A stretch of DNA of 17,143 bases from JBDHUW01 sp964642385 (lineage in GTDB: Bacteria; Patescibacteriota; Gracilibacteria; Absconditabacterales; Absconditicoccaceae): NCBI GenBank assembly GCA_964642385.1, contig CAZXON010000012.1, positions 1-17,143 on the forward strand. The letters run 5' to 3'. Shown in pieces: positions 16,672 through 17,143 of the stretch. The position numbers and the translations under genes were made by a program. Below the pieces are notes generated by a model. The model did no database searches and was not told the origin of the DNA. It saw only the letters and a program-made list of their open reading frames with translations. Position 1 is the first letter of the stretch; each line of letters opens with the position of its first letter.

Positions 16672-17143
16672 ATGACACACAAGGTTTCTATTAGATTTTA
16701 TGATAACAAAGAAGTCAGAGCTATTTGGGATGATGCTACTTCCAAATGGTGGTTTTCTGTAGTTGATGTCGTGGGTGTTCTCAATGAAGAGAGTGATTAT
16801 ATGAAAGTTCGCAATTATTGGAAATATCTCAAGGCAAAGCTAAAAAAAGAGAATTCTCAATTGGTTAGTGCTACTAACCAGTTCAAATTAGTAGCACCAG
16901 ATTGAAAATATCGTTTGACCGACGCTCTCGATAGCGATGGAGTTGCTAGATTAGCTAAGCAATTTCCGAACAATAGAGCAATGAAATTCCTCGATTGGTT
17001 TCTTTATAGCGACACTACCATCGATGGGCAGAGCAAAAAGAAGGCGTACACACTATTTGAAAGTAATTTGATCAATGAGTTTGAAATAGGTACACTCAAA
17101 TGACTACAACAAATTCATGGGTACTTGTTTGGAGGGCTGTATG
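16672..17143 (+). CDS. Bro-N domain protein with Fic-type continuation (3' partial)
   Basis: The gene starts at ATG 16672 and runs off the right edge after 157 codons, with two in-frame TGAs as Gly. Residues 15-95 show the Bro-N (phage antirepressor-like DNA-binding) pattern: 'IWDDATSKWWFSVVDVVGVL', 'YWKYLKAKLKKE', 'KLVAPDGKYRLTDALD'. After a linker, residues 115-157 ('TIDGQSKKKAYTLFES', 'EIGTLKGLQQIHGYLFGGLY') match the start of a Fic domain as found in cell-filamentation-type proteins. The Fic catalytic motif HPFxxGNGR would lie beyond the window. Fic enzymes transfer AMP or related groups to proteins. Bro-N/Fic fusions may act as toxins or stress regulators (inference). It has its own promoter. 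Confidence 0.8.

Noticed and set aside
1..17143. Widespread nonsense mutations or pseudogenes
   Set aside because: All interruptions are TGA, never TAA or TAG, and each falls where the family has Gly or tolerates it. The genes are intact under table 25.
1..17143. UGA as tryptophan (table 4) or selenocysteine
   Set aside because: TGA falls at conserved glycines such as Dtd 'GGE' and the exonuclease 'DGSG', TGG is still used for Trp, and the number of TGAs per gene is far too high for selenocysteine.

Overview
The window comes from a bacterium that reads UGA as glycine (translation table 25), so it belongs to the Absconditabacteria (SR1)/Gracilibacteria branch of the Candidate Phyla Radiation. 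Under the standard code nearly every gene looks broken into short ORFs. Reading TGA as Gly joins them into full-length proteins, and the TGAs fall on invariant glycines (HsdM 'GQR-G-GQFYTP', Dtd 'TI-G-T-G-LL', PolI-type exonuclease 'VD-G-SG', HamB 'LE-G-INLP'). The rare codons CGA and CGG sit at several positions where the family, or a paralogue in this window, has tryptophan or another aromatic residue. This suggests a second reassignment, Arg to Trp, which I recall being reported for Absconditabacteria. All coordinates below assume only TAA and TAG are stops.

Bases 1-3810 hold a cell-surface block. It has a LamG-domain adhesin cut by the left edge (1-1286), two tandem paralogous signal-peptide/membrane-anchored proteins resembling the WxL-interacting (DUF916-like) family (1442-2497 and 2526-3239), and a convergent small secreted protein (3223-3810, minus strand). 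The C-terminus of that small protein resembles the C-terminus of the LamG protein. Together they look like a surface complex analogous to the WxL/WxLIP systems of Gram-positives.

Bases 3811-5421 hold an intergenic region with a consensus promoter and two mutually inverted arrays of a 7-bp repeat. They are followed by D-aminoacyl-tRNA deacylase (dtd) and, convergent with it, a stand-alone DNA polymerase I-type 5'-3' exonuclease whose C-terminal tail looks like a sliding-clamp-binding peptide.

Bases 5560-15186 are a compact defence operon on the plus strand: hsdM, a small two-helix membrane protein, hsdS, a HamA-like (DUF1837) nuclease, a HamB-like helicase, and hsdR. A complete type I restriction-modification system therefore carries a Hachiman-like anti-phage module between its specificity and restriction subunits. 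The ham pair is visibly more AT-rich than hsdM and hsdR, which suggests later insertion, although it already uses UGA as Gly.

Bases 15274-17143 continue with a PD-(D/E)XK/DUF5655-type nuclease-like protein, two small unknown ORFs, and a Bro-N/Fic-type protein cut by the right edge. Intergenic gaps are short throughout, and no tRNA, rRNA or CRISPR array was seen.
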